Assembly (NCBI GenBank): GCA_037576215.1
Contig: JBANDB010000014.1
Coordinates: forward strand, 2,046,001-2,110,000
Direction: 5' to 3'
DNA length: 64,000 nt
Origin: Armillaria gallica
Taxonomy: Eukaryota > Basidiomycota > Agaricomycetes > Agaricales > Physalacriaceae
Shown here piece after piece: positions 34,459 through 47,300 of this stretch. The position numbers were made by a program, and so were the translations under genes. Under the pieces are notes generated by a model. That model was not told where the DNA came from. It worked only from the letters and a program-made list of their open reading frames with translations, and made no database searches. Numbering within the stretch: position 1 is the stretch's first letter; each line of letters opens with the position of its first letter.

Positions 34459-36548
34459 ATGTCGAGTCTTCCAGCACGTCCACAGCAGTCTTCTCGTTCT
34501 CCACCAAGGCGTCGGTCGCCATCATTCACTCGGGGGCACTATGCTGGGCCATCTCGTGGTGGACGAGGACGCGGGCGAGGTAGAGGGGGCTGGAAGGATC
34601 GGGATGACAGGCGGGATCTCGACAGAGAAAGGCCACACGAAAGGGACAGAAGAGATTATCCACCACGGTACCGACAGGAATCGCCACCGCCTCGACCGCC
34701 ACCTTCTCGGTACGGACGACGGTCGCGGTCACCACCTAGGCGGCGCTTTGAGTCTCCTCCGCGTAGTTCGCGTTTTTCACCGCCTTCTAGGAGTCGTTAT
34801 TCTCCAGGGCCTTCTCGTTACTCTCCTGGGCCTCCTCGTGGAAGGTACGAACGTGACTCACCACCTCGTAGCCGTTATGGTGGTTCTCCACGACGGTACT
34901 CGCGATTTGAAAACCCACGTCGCTTTGATTCTCGTCCAGGAGATTTCCCACCGCCTCGGAGGTCTCTGACGCCCTTAAAAGCTGTAGTAAGCGAGAGAGA
35001 ACCACAGGCGGATAGCAGACACGATGTTCACATGGATGTCGATGTTTCACCGACATTCCATTCAGAAAAAGACGCGGTCAAAAGAGGAGAAAGGGCCCAG
35101 ATGGACATCGATGACGCTACCGAGATAAAACAAGAAGATCAGATACAGGCTAATGATGTACAAGAAATGGAAGAGGGAGAGAGAGAAAAATCACCGCCAA
35201 GGCAGAAGGAACGGTCGCCGCCACCACCTCGTATGACGTCTCCTCCACGAAAATCTTCACGCTCCCCACCGCCGTATCGACGGTCTTCACGGTCACCGCT
35301 ACCGCCACGACGGTCGCCGTATTCTGGACCTCCGTCTCGTTACCGAAGATCTAGATCGCCGCCGCCGCTGCATCGTTATTCACCACCGCGTCGACGATCG
35401 CCGCCGCCAAGTCTACCACGCAGACCGCCTTCTCCAATCCGGAGACCTTACTCACCCTATCGTCGACCTATATCACCTCCACCTCCACGTCGTCCAGCGT
35501 CACCTGCGCGCCGACCTTCGCCCTCGTGGAGGCCTCACTCTCCAGGTCGGAGGTCGCCGCCGCCGCCTCGCCGTTCTCCTCAACGTTGGCCTCCTTCGCC
35601 TCAGCGCCGCTACTCACCCCAGCGTTGCCCCCTTCTCCACGACGTGGTCCCCCCTCTCCACGACGTGGTCTCTCTCCGCCACGACGTGTTCACTCACCTC
35701 AACGTCGCGACTTTTCACCTCAACACCGCGATTTTTCACCTCAACATCGCGATTTTTCACCTCAACGTCGCATTGCATCACCTCAACGCCGCCCAACTTC
35801 ACCTCGACGACGTTCACCTTCACCTTTGCGTCGCCCGTCGGCACTTTCACGACGCGAACCTTCACCTTCTCAGCACATACCGTCACCTGCACCTCGCCCA
35901 ATATCTCCTGTGCGACATCCAGATTCCCCTCCGCCTCACCATCCATCGCCTGTTCCTGAAGTCTCTCCTTCCCAACAAACACCTCGCGCCGACTCTCCTC
36001 CACGTCAGCCTCGCGGTTACGAGCGTGAACAGCTTCCCTTAGGACCGCGCAACTTTGACCGCGATCAGCCGCGTGGACGAGGTCGGGGACGTGGACGAGG
36101 TGGTGCACCTCGCGGTCGTGGCCACGGATATTCGCAGCCGACTCGAGGCTTCGCAGGAGGAAGCACACCGGCGACTCCAGTGGGGAACCAAGCGCCTTCA
36201 CCTCCAAGTGTGTCACTTCCTTACATTCCATTTTATTTCAAGCCGTACATGGAATCGGTTAGTGCCGACAAGGTATTTTTTCATTCCTGTTTATCTCAAG
36301 CTAAGACAAACCGACCTTGTTTGTAGATCAAATACCTCCATAATCTACGCGGCAATCGTGTCCTTGAGAATGTCACCTTTTCGCGTGGACGAAGAAGAGC
36401 TGAACACGAGCTTGAAATGGCCAAGTTGGAGTTGGCGGCGGCAGAATCGAGAAGAAAAGTTGCGGAGAAGTTACTCAAGAAGGCGAAGGTAGGGTGCCTG
36501 GGTATCGATTTCGTCGAGGACGAAGTTGTTCCAACTGATGCGTCGTGA
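34459..36548 (+). CDS. SR/SP-repeat (Ser/Arg/Pro-rich) RNA-associated protein, one frame break
   Basis: The protein begins MSSLPARPQQSSRSPPRRRS. It has an RGG-type patch (GGRGRGRGRGGWKDRDD), hundreds of residues of SPPRR/RSPPP/SPQRR repeats, and an acidic patch (MDIDDATEIKQEDQIQ). A second RGG patch (RGRGRGRGGAPRGRGHG) and a short C-terminal helix follow (EHELEMAKLELAAAESRRKV). No RNA-recognition motif is seen. Such proteins usually work with splicing factors in nuclear speckles; that role is inferred from composition only. Near 35626 the frame shifts by one base, so that SPQR..PPSPRRGPP continues in the next frame. One intron (about 36274-36327) separates the last exon. The end at 36548 overlaps a GTGAGT, so another intron could follow. 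Confidence 0.7.
35694..35777. repeat. Four tandem 21-nt units inside the SR gene
   Basis: Units start at 35694, 35715, 35736 and 35757 and encode S-P-Q-R/H-R-D-F. They differ at only a few bases. Looser copies continue on both sides as SPQRR or SPRRR. Confidence 0.85.
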
Positions 36549-39306
36549 GTTAGAGCACGAGGATACTCATTCTATATCTTCTGTGAGTAAGCGCACGTTT
36601 GGGGTTGGTATCCATTGTCCAATAGCATCTTTTTGCCGCTAGAATCACCATCAATCTATTCATACTTTGTCATTCAAGAATGAAACCAAGACCCACTTTA
36701 GCCGCATGAAAGAATTCGTGACTGAAGATATCTCCGCCTAGTCAAGTTTGCTAAACCATATGGTCGTATGTGCGGACCGATGTACCAACCGCTTTTTATA
36801 TCTTCATAGGTCAAATGGACAGTTCTGGGAGTTAACACGGTACTATCAATCGAGAAGTTATCATCAGTAAATGTACTGACACTTCTATCAGTGGGTCATT
36901 TTTGTTCTCCTCGAGACTTCTGCTATGCGCACACCTATGATACTTACTTCCCGTCCACATGGCTGTTAGTACCCCGGCCTACGTCACGCCTCGCTTGTAG
37001 ACCTTCCGTCTTCGATCGAATGGGTTATTTTAGCTGGACAGCCTTTTTTGGGTTCTGGCTTTGTCGAATTCAGATATCAAATCCCCTAACTTAAAGTCTG
37101 ATCCTTCCTTTCTCAGTCGGGCTCACCGGCGTTCTTGACGTCGGTGAGTCAACGTCAGTGTGTGAAATAGTGCCGTTTGGACACTTGCAATGACCTGTTT
37201 CAGGTATTTTGAATCAAACCTTGGGTTTTCCGGAGTGAATTCTCCTGTCTTCTCTTACGGCCTAGTCTGAGGTCTCAACATTCCGTGTAAAGATGCGGAC
37301 GGATGGTAAAGCTGATGTGATTCCAAGTCAAAGATAACGGAAGGACATTCGATTTGATCCCGGAGCAGTCCCTCTGGATCCGAGTCTAGTCGGCAGTAAT
37401 CACCCCTGGCCCGAACCCTTGTCGGTTAACACTGTTGAAGTAGAAGTGCGCCTGCAATGAGTCCGCAATGAATCTAGGTTCAAAATCACGGCTAACTCCA
37501 TGGGATCCCCAGTGGGATACGGAAAGAGAGTTTGGTGCTACCGTTAGGCGCGTGGTCGTCGGAAGATGAGAATGTCATGCCCAGTGTTTTCCTCTTCAAG
37601 CGTCGGCAACCCCCGATAACTAACAACGTTCACGATCAGGTTCGAGGAAACAACGTGATATCAATCTACGATTGGCGTGTATCGGGCGGATGTAGATGGT
37701 AATAATGAACCTTTTTGTGCTATCCCGACACTGAAATCGGAGCTGGTGCTGCCCCAGCGTTCATGACAAGTGGCGTGATGGGTTGACAGTTCATTGCCAC
37801 CCTCTATTGTACGAGGGCGCCGGCAAAGAGGCTGTCATATTTCCAAATCAAAACGACGCTGAACGCCGGAGTTGTTCTCGAATTCCTGGCCTCATTAAAT
37901 CCTGATCCTGCGCAACCCTGCGATCATCGCCGAAAGAAGTTACGATAGTTCCAGGGTGCCGGCAGACTTTGTCGTAATACGCATGTATGTACAGAGGATT
38001 GTCGTTCGAGGGATAAGCGATGTCTTGTTTCCATCATAATCAATGAAATAAAATCCGGGGATCTCCCTTAGTGTGGCGTGTTCTCCACGCTCCGGGTACG
38101 GTTGAATCTATGCCAACGGAGGTTGTTCATTATGCAATATGTCAGGTCCTCCACCCCGGAAACAGTAAGTAATTAAATGTGAATTGCTAGCTGAACACGG
38201 GCAATGGGCGCACCTGAAAAACGTTATGATTCCTCAAAACAAGGTTTTCCCCGCTTGTCCGCTAGTTTTTTCTTCCATGATGGAAGTCTGGTGCGCTTGG
38301 AACCCCTTACCAGTCGCGTACTGAATCTGTAGATTAATCGAGTGTGGCGCGTCTGGGATTGGGAGGATCGATCAGGGACCGGTGGCTATGCTCAAATCTG
38401 GGGATAAGCAGGGTTCATTCTGCGCCACTACTGCGACTGTAGAGCTTCTACGCTCTGTTGTTGAGAACTTGAGCATGAACTGCTCAGAACCTACTCTTTT
38501 GCGCGTATCGACTAGAGCATAGAACTCTCCTCTGCGTCGATCAAACCATTCTGTCTGCGATTCTTACCATTTAAGCACTAAAAAGAAAACAAGAAATAGT
38601 CAAGAACAGTTGTGTGCGTAGACTGTTTTACCTGATCTTCTTCACAAAATTTTGTCGGGTAAATGTAAATTTCCCTCTACGTTACTTCTTGTGCTGTGTA
38701 TCATTCAGGTCGGCTTCACCCGGCCGGCTATCATTCCCCCAAACGCATGGCATTCTGATGGCAGTCGGCCATTTTTTACTTCACGCTTTTTCACACTTCG
38801 GGCTCGCATGCACATTAGCGTCTTTGAGCGTGATTATCCGTTTCTACATTGAAGAAGCCCGGGTAAGCAAAATGAAAAATTATCTGTTGAATGGGGTATG
38901 GTTCAATTAAATTTCGGCGTCCGTTATTACTCGGACATTGCCCAAGCTTGTTCTGGGAACATGCGATTGCAGTGTGCAAAGCGCTTTCCACGCATGCGTT
39001 CCCTGGAATTTGCCTTCAATTTGTCATGTAAACCATCGCGACTGCCTCTTACAGGAACAGATTATTTAACGACATGCTCGCCCTGAACACCGGGAATTTT
39101 CACACATTTTCACGCGTGAATAGCGGAAGTTCCGTGCTTTCGTGATGATACTTGGGGCATCTGCTCGCGTCCGAGCGCATTGAAGGTACGGGCATTCGTG
39201 GTTGAGTGCAGGTGAATGAAGGGATGCAACAAGTTCGCGTGTAAGGTCGGCGGAGACTGCCGGTTGATGGCAGGGCAGAGCACAGCCACCTCTGGCTCTT
39301 CATGTC
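36549..39306. other. Long intergenic stretch without a supported gene
   Basis: This 2.8 kb stretch has only short frames (up to 98 codons) and no family motif. At 37128-37154 there is a small hairpin (CTCACCG ... CGGTGAG). The right end should hold the cyclin L promoter. I see no LTRs or terminal inverted repeats. Confidence 0.5.
39109..39120. promoter_or_regulatory. ACGCGT-centred 12-nt palindrome upstream of cyclin L
   Basis: TTCACGCGTGAA is a perfect palindrome containing ACGCGT, the core bound by MBF-type factors in other fungi. It lies about 187 nt before the cyclin L ATG. Function is inferred only. Confidence 0.35.
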
Positions 39307-40217
39307 ATGTCACGGTCCCTCTATCCACTTGCCTCGCTGTCCCAAATCCGTCAGACGCCCTCACGTGCAGATGGAATCCCTGCACCCCTCGAATCAGCCA
39401 TACTTGCAAATGCTTGCAAGCTCATCCATACCGCAGGCATCCTTCTTCACCAAAAACAAGTAGCCGTCGCCACCGCCCAGATCCTCTTCCAGCGCTTCTG
39501 GTTCGTCTCCAGCCTCAAGAGCTTCAGCGTCGCCGATATCGCATTCGGGGCTCTCTACTTGGGCAGCAAATTGGAGGAGTGCTCTTTGCGTGTACGCGAT
39601 CTTGTGAATGTGTACCATGTGCTGCTGCAGAGAGCCAAAGGGAAGGTCGGGAAAGAAATTGGGGTCATGTCGTATTTTGGCAATACGTTCTACGAGTTGA
39701 AGGACGCGTTGGTGGTGGCGGAGATGCAAATTCTGAAGCGGCTTGGATTCAACACGCATGTGGTACTGCCGTACGGATCTCTAGTCAGTTATCTGCGCCT
39801 GCTGGGCCAGGACAAGCAAAACGTTGTTGCCAAGGCCTGGGGATACTTGAACGACGCGTGCGTTATATGTTTTGTTTCGCTTTCTATAATCTTGATTTTT
39901 TCGCGTCATTCAGCCTACAGTCTCCGGTATATGCTTTATACCAAATCCCTACAATCGTCAGTGCTGCCATCCTTCTCACCATCCGTTTTCTCGCCATCCG
40001 GCTTCCAGACGCTTGGTGGAAGCTATTTGACACCGAGTGGGAAGACGTCTGGAGTGTATGCGGGTACATCATGCGGCTGTATCACCCTGAGGTCGATAGG
40101 GAGGTAGTGCAAGGAATGTTGACGAAAGGCGATGTGAGAGCTTGGCTAGAAGAGAATCCAGGGGTTGTGGATGTAACTCAGGAAGAAGACACGACCACAA
40201 TTGACAGGGTCAATTAA
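39307..40217 (+). CDS. Cyclin L-type cyclin
   Basis: Cyclin L partners CDK11-type kinases and affects transcription and pre-mRNA splicing. Exons are 39307-39857 and 39914-40217. The first cyclin box shows LIHTAGILLHQKQVAVATAQ, ILFQRFWFVSSLKSFSVADI, LYLGSKLEECSLRVRDLVNV and VVAEMQILKRLGFNTHV. The second box shows AWGYLNDALQSPVYALYQIP, AAILLTIRFLAIRLPDAWW and WEDVWSVCGYIMRLY. The order QVAVAT...KLEE...RDLVNV fits cyclin L better than cyclin C, H or K, although K is the next choice. The typical C-terminal RS domain of animal cyclin L is absent; the chain ends EDTTTIDRVN. It is convergent with the next Argonaute, 189 nt away. Confidence 0.88.
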
Positions 40218-40406
40218 CAAGGATATCTTTCAGGGAAATCTAAAGTCCGTGCATTGACAGGTCTATTTTCATTCAATTCAACAAAGTATTTCGTCAACAA
40301 TCATCTACCTCAAACATGCCTACATTCCTTCCCTTATAGCCCTACAAAAAATACATCGACAACGCTATATTCTGGTTCAACGGCTTCCATTCTTTCTTCC
40401 ATGGCT

Positions 40407-43400
40407 CTAGGTCGAATTCCTTCCTCCTCGTACGCCCGTTATCTGTACTTGTCGTGGACTCTGTATCGTCATCAAGAAGCGCATTTCATCTGGAAAATGG
40501 TACGCTGCGCGTGTGCATACCAGCTAGAGACGCAAGTCAGTATGCAAAAGACCGGTTTAAAAATGGGAAGGCGGACGTGTGCATCTACATCACATACCAG
40601 CTTTTAGTCCAAGAACGACGTGAACAAAAGCCAAGCACTTACAATATACCGGGGCCGGAATGGAAACAGACCTCGTTGCTTTCGAGTAGACATGGCAGAG
40701 CATGTAGGATAGATCGTGGAGCCTGAAATTGTTTTGAAGACGGATGCAGCGGAAGGTAAGATGAATCCCTACTTCTCGAGGTTTCCGCCGAAATTCTCAT
40801 CCTTAAGTACAATGTAGTGGCCTGACCTTGAAGCTATCAAATTACTTGTCATCCTCATATCTGAACACGAGAAAAATGCGGTACTCACTGCCTTTGATAG
40901 CAGCATGACTTTGGAGATAAAAATCTTTGAAGAGAGGGCTCTCTAGCCCTCTCGTCGTGACAAAGCCTGCCTTGCAGTTACCTATCTTATCCCTCAACCT
41001 TTACGGACGTCTATCAACCAGAACCTACAGCAACAAAAAAAAACAGCGTACCCTCCGTCCTTGGGGAAGAACACGACGTGGTGACGTTTTCCCACAATTA
41101 AGAACGTCACCTTGGGCAGCGGGTGCTTCACGTTCTTCTCGAGCCATATTTCTTTCAGCGCCTCCTCTACATCGCTCATCTCCCTCGCCCCGACGTTATC
41201 GACTTCCCCTTCGGAAATCCCGTCCCTGAAGAAAAATATGCGCTGTGGCGGGGGGTTGCGGGAGCCGAACAGCAACACGGCGGACTTGACCATCTCCTTG
41301 AGCTCCACAATGCCTTCGGTCCGCGGGTGCTGGACCCGGGTAAAGGCGACGTATTGGGAGGCATGATGGTCGCGCGACCAGACGAGGGAGGCGATTGATG
41401 GTCGGAAAGTCTGTGGGCCGGCATGGGATACGTCGGCACCTGAAGTGGTCAGTCAAAATAAATTGGACTTGTGGAAGTGCTTTACCCATGATCATGAACG
41501 GTTTCTGCGAAATCTCGTCAAATGCAGCTGATTCGACTCGTTGATTGAATCCTCCAAGGCGCGCATTTATTCTACGAACGTGAAATCAGGCCCCTTGCTG
41601 CCCAAGTGTGGAAAACGAAGATGTACTTCAGCGCAACGTTTGCCCAATACTGAGCATTTGCATTTTGGATTTTCTCGCTTCGAAGGCACTGTGTGGGAAC
41701 ACCTAAGATGGGCCGAGCTTGAGCTGCGGCGGAAGACTGACTGGAAGGGATGTACTTACCAGTCAGGACATCACCCCACTGTTTGACTTGCGTATGGACC
41801 AGGTCGCCTTGGGCTGGCAACATCACAAGGACCATCTGGATGTTCTCCTTTCGGCCTATCTTTTGATATATGATTTCTACCAGGTCATTCATTTCCTAAG
41901 TGGCGGACCGCTAAGCGGAGTCGGCCATTTTAACCAATCGGGACTTACCCTGAATACATTTCTGTCGTTTCCCGCTTTGATGGCGACTGGTGATGATATA
42001 GTCATGCCTAGAGGATGCTCTGTTCAGTGCAGGATGATACGAAGATAAACTATGAAGTACCCATTGATGAACACTGCTGCCGTAGCGCATCTACGTAGGA
42101 CCAACAAAGCTGCTCGTTCAGTCTTGGGATGAAATTGAGTACGCCCCATAGCTCGAGTTTGATTCCAACGCTGAAACTTTGATCGCGGAGATTCCAGGCA
42201 CCGTTATTGGGTCGTTGTATGCATGAGGCATCAAACTCTTTGTCTCCATAACACGTTAAATCGCACATACGATTTCTTTTCTCCCCATCGTGATCCTGGG
42301 TGTGGGCAGCATTCGTCCCCTGATGTGTAGCGGCGACATCGATATTTGCATGCCGCTCTCCTGGATATATTTGGAGCCCTTGTACCCTTGGATCTGTTAG
42401 GAGGAATCGGTCACACAATCACCTCAACTCGCTAGACTCAGGCTTACCGGAGAGACGATTCCCCGGCCATTGTCACCATCCCCCACGATCGCTTTGAGCC
42501 TCACGTCTGGGGTCATGGTAGCAAAGGACACCGCCTCGCTCGTGAGGTGGTTCGGGAGCCGTTTCTTATACAATTGGCCTGGTAAGATAGAGCATAGCTC
42601 AGCGGGATAGACTACTGGATGCGATGCGTTTTTCCCCGAAGTCATGATCCCAATCCATCGGGAAAATGTATGTCGATGGAGTGCGCAGATCGGAAGTATT
42701 CCTGATGGCGGCCTAGTCATGAAGCTGAGAGACCACGGAAAAGGAGAACTTACGCCGACAGTCGTCGTATGCCCATCCCTCTCAAACTCGTACCGCCCTC
42801 CCTTTAGGACGAGTTCCTTGACAGTCTTCGTGCGATTGCCTGTGGTTCGGCACTGGATTTCAAGGCCCTTGAGGAAAGCTGACAGGGAACGGAATTTGGC
42901 GTCTTAGTGCTGAAGCACAGGTCGCGTACTTGACGGGAATTTAGATGAGATAAGCTGACGTCGATGACATTTCCGCTCTGGTACATGGCGGTCATTGCAA
43001 CGTCGATGTTGATAAGCATCTGGGCAGTTGAAGGGCGGACGGATCTGCGAAGCGCGCAAGTTAGGACGTAGTCCTATCTGAAGAAGGATGAAACTGACTG
43101 GGAAAATCCCCGCCAAAATTCTAGACCATCTCCAACGACACGCTTATTGATATCGCTAAAGAATGCTCGTTTGTTGTGAGGGTTCTTCCTGCAACGTGTC
43201 AAATCTGCTTCTTTCAGAGGTGAGATGCTACCGACTGGTTTGTTTCCTGTATGATTAAGAGCTGTAGAAGATTGGTTGCTGTAGCAGTCTTCGGAGTTAT
43301 CCTCCTGTCTATCATCAACGCTCTCAGATCGCTGGACAATGTGTGTTAGATATTCTAACGCGCGATAGAACGAACATGACTACCTAGGTTTGACCGTGTG

Positions 43401-43970
43401 TCCAATAGTTTTGGTCACAGTGACGGTATACACTCCTGGGGCGCCTTCTTGGATGATGCTTGGGTGCTTGTTCGAAAGGCTTACTAGAAACTATTGCAGC
43501 CACCATCAGGAACTTGCGAAGGAACGTATTTGGGAAGGGATGACTTACCGATCCTTTGCCAGCAGAAGGCAGCTCAAGATCTTGTGACGCATACAGAATC
43601 GCGTCTCCGTCATACATTGCCTTCGGGCAAAACACGGACGGCGCGATGTTATTCTGGAGCTTACGCATAAGGATCTGTCGCATCTTGAATCCTTCGACTT
43701 TCGGGCTTATGCCTAGAGTGCATTAGTCGAGTGAAGCTGCCATTACACGAGGCCCTTCACGTACGGACTAGATAAGTTGGTAAGACTGGTTGGGACGACG
43801 ACAAAAACATATGAGCACTTACCGTCATACTGAAGGTATTCTTTATGGGGCAGTCTGATGGAAAATGGTGAGTTGAAACACGCCCAGCGTGGTAAGAGAG
43901 ATGGAGCAAACCTGTCTATAGTAAAGCAGTTGGTTACAACGGTGAATTCTTGGGGTGAGAGATGCGCCAT
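40407..43970 (-). CDS. Argonaute protein 2 of this window (DEDH-type PIWI)
   Basis: This is a small-RNA guided silencing protein. The start ATG at 43970 opens MAHLSPQEFTVVTNCFTIDR, joined to LPHKEYLQYDG, which is the usual first strand of an Argonaute N domain. It therefore has no extra N-terminal tail. Later pieces: RQILMRKLQNNIAPSVF, PAELCSILPGQLYKKRLPNH (L2), VLVMLPAQGDLVHTQVKQWG (MID), FMIMGADVSHAGPQTFRPS, PRTEGIVELKEMV, RIFFFRDGISEGEVDN, VGKRHHVVFFPKDGG, AGFVTTRGLESPLFKDFYLQ, HYIVLKDENFGGNLEK and MLCHVYSKATRSVSIPAPVY. The PIWI tetrad is Asp, Glu, Asp, His; the His is the last residue of PVYYAH, just before an intron (codon 40577-40579). The end is GGRNST rather than the common MYFM/V type. 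No frame breaks were seen. Confidence 0.92.
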
Positions 43971-44345
43971 CGTGCAAGTAGGTGAAAGAAAGCTTTACGA
44001 AGAGAATCCGACTATATACCGTCGCCACGATCACGAGTATCTGACCAAATTGCGGTATTGAATAAGCTGGAAACCATTCATAGCGGGTCCAGAATCCTCG
44101 CGAAGACCTTGAAGTTTCTAGAGAGAAGTCTACGATTGCTAGATGCGCCTGATAACACATAAGAACACGGAGATAGTTTCATCGATATTAGCATCGCGCT
44201 GATCATGTTAGTATGAATGTTGCATTATTGCCTACATTTATATCAAACACATATCCTGCGCCTTCCACCAAACACAGGCGTACAAGCACGGAAGGGTATA
44301 AACACGTACTCTTAAATATCAATAGATCAGCGGCTCGCTCGAACT
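43971..44345. other. Short spacer between the two tandem Argonautes
   Basis: These 375 nt separate the end of Argonaute 3 from the start of Argonaute 2, both on the minus strand. They must hold both the terminator of one gene and the promoter of the other. No TATA box stands out. Confidence 0.5.
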
Positions 44346-47300
44346 TCACAAAAAGTACATTGAGTACTCCAGTCTTCGATGGACTGGACAGAAGGCCCGT
44401 TTCCACCTGTCCAAATCAAACATGCTTTCGTCGCTCACTTCCGACGCACTATCGCTTCCGTAACGAACTGTACTATCCAGCGGGTCGAAGTGATATTGCG
44501 CTCTCAGGCAGGCTTCCTATTGCGTAATGAATATGAGATGCCGACGCAGAAAAGGGAATGAAAAAGACATACGTGCGCATCTAAATGCACAGAACATTCA
44601 AGGACATCAGAAGCGTTCGACAGACGGACAACCGTTAACTTACAATATACCGGCGCAGGTATTGATACTGATCTTGACGCCGGTGCATACACATGGCATA
44701 GATCGAAAGAAAGCTGTTTAATGCTATAGAATGAACGGAATTCAATGCGATGCAACGTAAAAATCTTGCGAGACTTACGCTTGGATATCATTCCTGAAGT
44801 ACTCGTCCTGCAGGACAACATAGTGACCGCTGCGAGAAGCTAGAAATAGACGGTGAACGGAGAACAAATGTCATTTTTTGATACCCACTTCCTTGTATCG
44901 CTCCATGTGACTGTAAGAAGAAGTCCGGCAATGATGGGTGTCGCAACTCATCGTCTGAGGTTACAAACCCCGCTTTAACATTGCCTGTTCTGTCTGCTCT
45001 ATAGGAGACACAATATTAACCCCAAGAGTGTGGTTCAGAGGTCTTGGAGACTAACGGATATTGCCCCCTCGGAGTCATGGGGAAAAACTTGACGTGGTGC
45101 CTACCGCATGGAACTGAAAAAAAAATAAACACCACTTTAAGAATAACCTTACCGTTTTACGACAAAAAGAAATGTCAGTTGTGTTTTCTTGTCCTTCCAT
45201 TGAGGGTCGTTTCGGTGCTCGTGGTAAAGCTCCTTAAGTGCGCGCTCGATCATATCTTTTTCCAGGTTACCGATATTAGTAAACTCCGCCTCGGATACTC
45301 CATCTCTGAAGAAGATGATAGCCTTCGGTGGCCCCGCATGATTGTGCTTCGAAAATTTATCGACAGCGGCTTTCACCATGTCTTGAAGGTCCTCGATCCT
45401 TTCCGTTCGGGGAGGCTGTATGCGGATATCCGCGACGTACGATGACGCATACAAATCTTTGGACCAGACCAGACTGGCCACAGATGGTCGAAGGACGCCA
45501 GGACCTGGGTGACTTACATCCGCGCCTATTTCCAAAATGTCAAAGGCGGGTTTCCCGTTCTTGTTAAATAAAACACACACCCATGATCATGAATGGTTTC
45601 TCTGACATTTTCTGGAGTATAGCGGATTCGATCCCTGAATTATACCCTCCAAGGCGAGCATTTATCCTGCAGAATCATTATTGATAAAATATGCATGCGC
45701 CCGGGATTTGCTTACTTCAACGCGACGTTAGCCCAATACTGGTCCCCGGCTGAAAGAACCTTATCCGATCGCACGCATTGAGTAAGAACACCTGCAACTG
45801 TGGTTTAGACTTTTTCCGTAGAAGATAGGGAAAAGATTTACCACGAGTGACATCGCCCCAATGTTTCACAGCATGACGGACCTCGTCTGATTTTGGAGGC
45901 AATATGACTAAAACAAGGTCGATTTTAGGTTTCTGAACACCCCGTCCCTGTTGGTACTTGACATATGAGGCCATTTGGTCATCCAGTTCCTGTAGATTTG
46001 GTCTAAGAAAAAGTTCTTCTACTTGTCGCTCCACCCACATGTACAACATTCCGAGGATTTAATGTCAAGCAAGGAGGGGGACTGATCTCTGCCAGGTGTC
46101 AAAAAAAATCAGGCAACAAACACGAACGACTCACTCATTCCTAGAAGGACATCAGAAGGATAAGGTTTGTAAAGGAGAACTTCTTACCGAGACTCGCACA
46201 TCGTGCTGTGAGGTCCCGAGCCTTGCTATCTCGTACATCACTGCTGATATGCATGGGGTCCAAATTGACAAAACCCATGATTCCAGCTTGGCAGGCTTCA
46301 CGAAACCTACCTTGTTGTAATTCCACGCGCCGTTCTGAACGATCTATCGGTGCCGATATAAGCAAATCGAGGAATCAACTGTGTTTTTGAGGGGTATTCT
46401 CACATGTTCGGTATTTCCCCCATCTGTTTTTAGTTTGGGAGGAACAAGTATAGTGCCAGTGATTGTCAGAGGTTCCGTCGACACTGTCATTCCCGCCTCA
46501 ACTAGATGGGCTGAGCGGTTGTAACCAACAATCTGTCAAGGGTTCGTTATGTATAGGCGAGCGGCATACGTCAACCAAAAACTCATACCGGAGACTGCAG
46601 CTCATTGGATCTGCCGAGACCACGGATACTTTGTAACCTCCGATCTGGCGGGATAGTCCCAAAAGAGACCGCGTCACTTGTCAGATCGCTGGGCAACCGC
46701 TTTTTAAACATCTGTCCGGGAACGACGTCACAGAGCTCGGCAGGTACGATGACAGCGTTTTCCGCATCCTGGGTCGAGAGTCGCAACCCTATAATATCGG
46801 GGTATCTTATTCGCCGATTTAGAGCGGCAAAATAGCCCTGTTCGATATTTTATGATTGCTTCGTACGAAGCCACTTGTAGAAGGCTTACCTCAACAGTTG
46901 TGATTCTACCATCTTTCCTGAACTCGTACTGGCCTGCCTTCGGCTGAAGCCCTCGTATAGTCTTAGTGTAGGGCCGTCTTGTCGAAGGGCTTGTGACAGT
47001 GATCCGCACTCCTTTCAGAAATCTTTCCAAAGCATGGTACTTCGTATCACCTTGGTGTAAAACCAGGGCCCGAACGTCTGATTGTCCTAGAAACTTGAGG
47101 GCAACGCCTATAACTTCTCCAGAGGCATACCTAGATGAAAAGATTTATTGGTCTGATGATCTGTATTGGCTTCCGCTTACATGGCCGTCATGGACGTATC
47201 GACATTGATGACCATTCCTCGCAGTGTTGGCCGTACAGATCTATATGCGGAGTGGATGGGTTATTACAAGTGCGTGTGGACATGACCAGGAGAATGGACA

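Noticed and set aside
34358..34969. 203-codon plus-strand frame and the 205-codon minus-strand frame at 35614-36231
   Set aside because: Both are shadows of the SR-repeat gene; their repeats are the same codons read out of frame.
37128..37154. CTCACCG...CGGTGAG hairpin as a transposon end or terminator
   Set aside because: Single 7-bp stem with a 13-nt loop, no second copy and no flanking target duplication.
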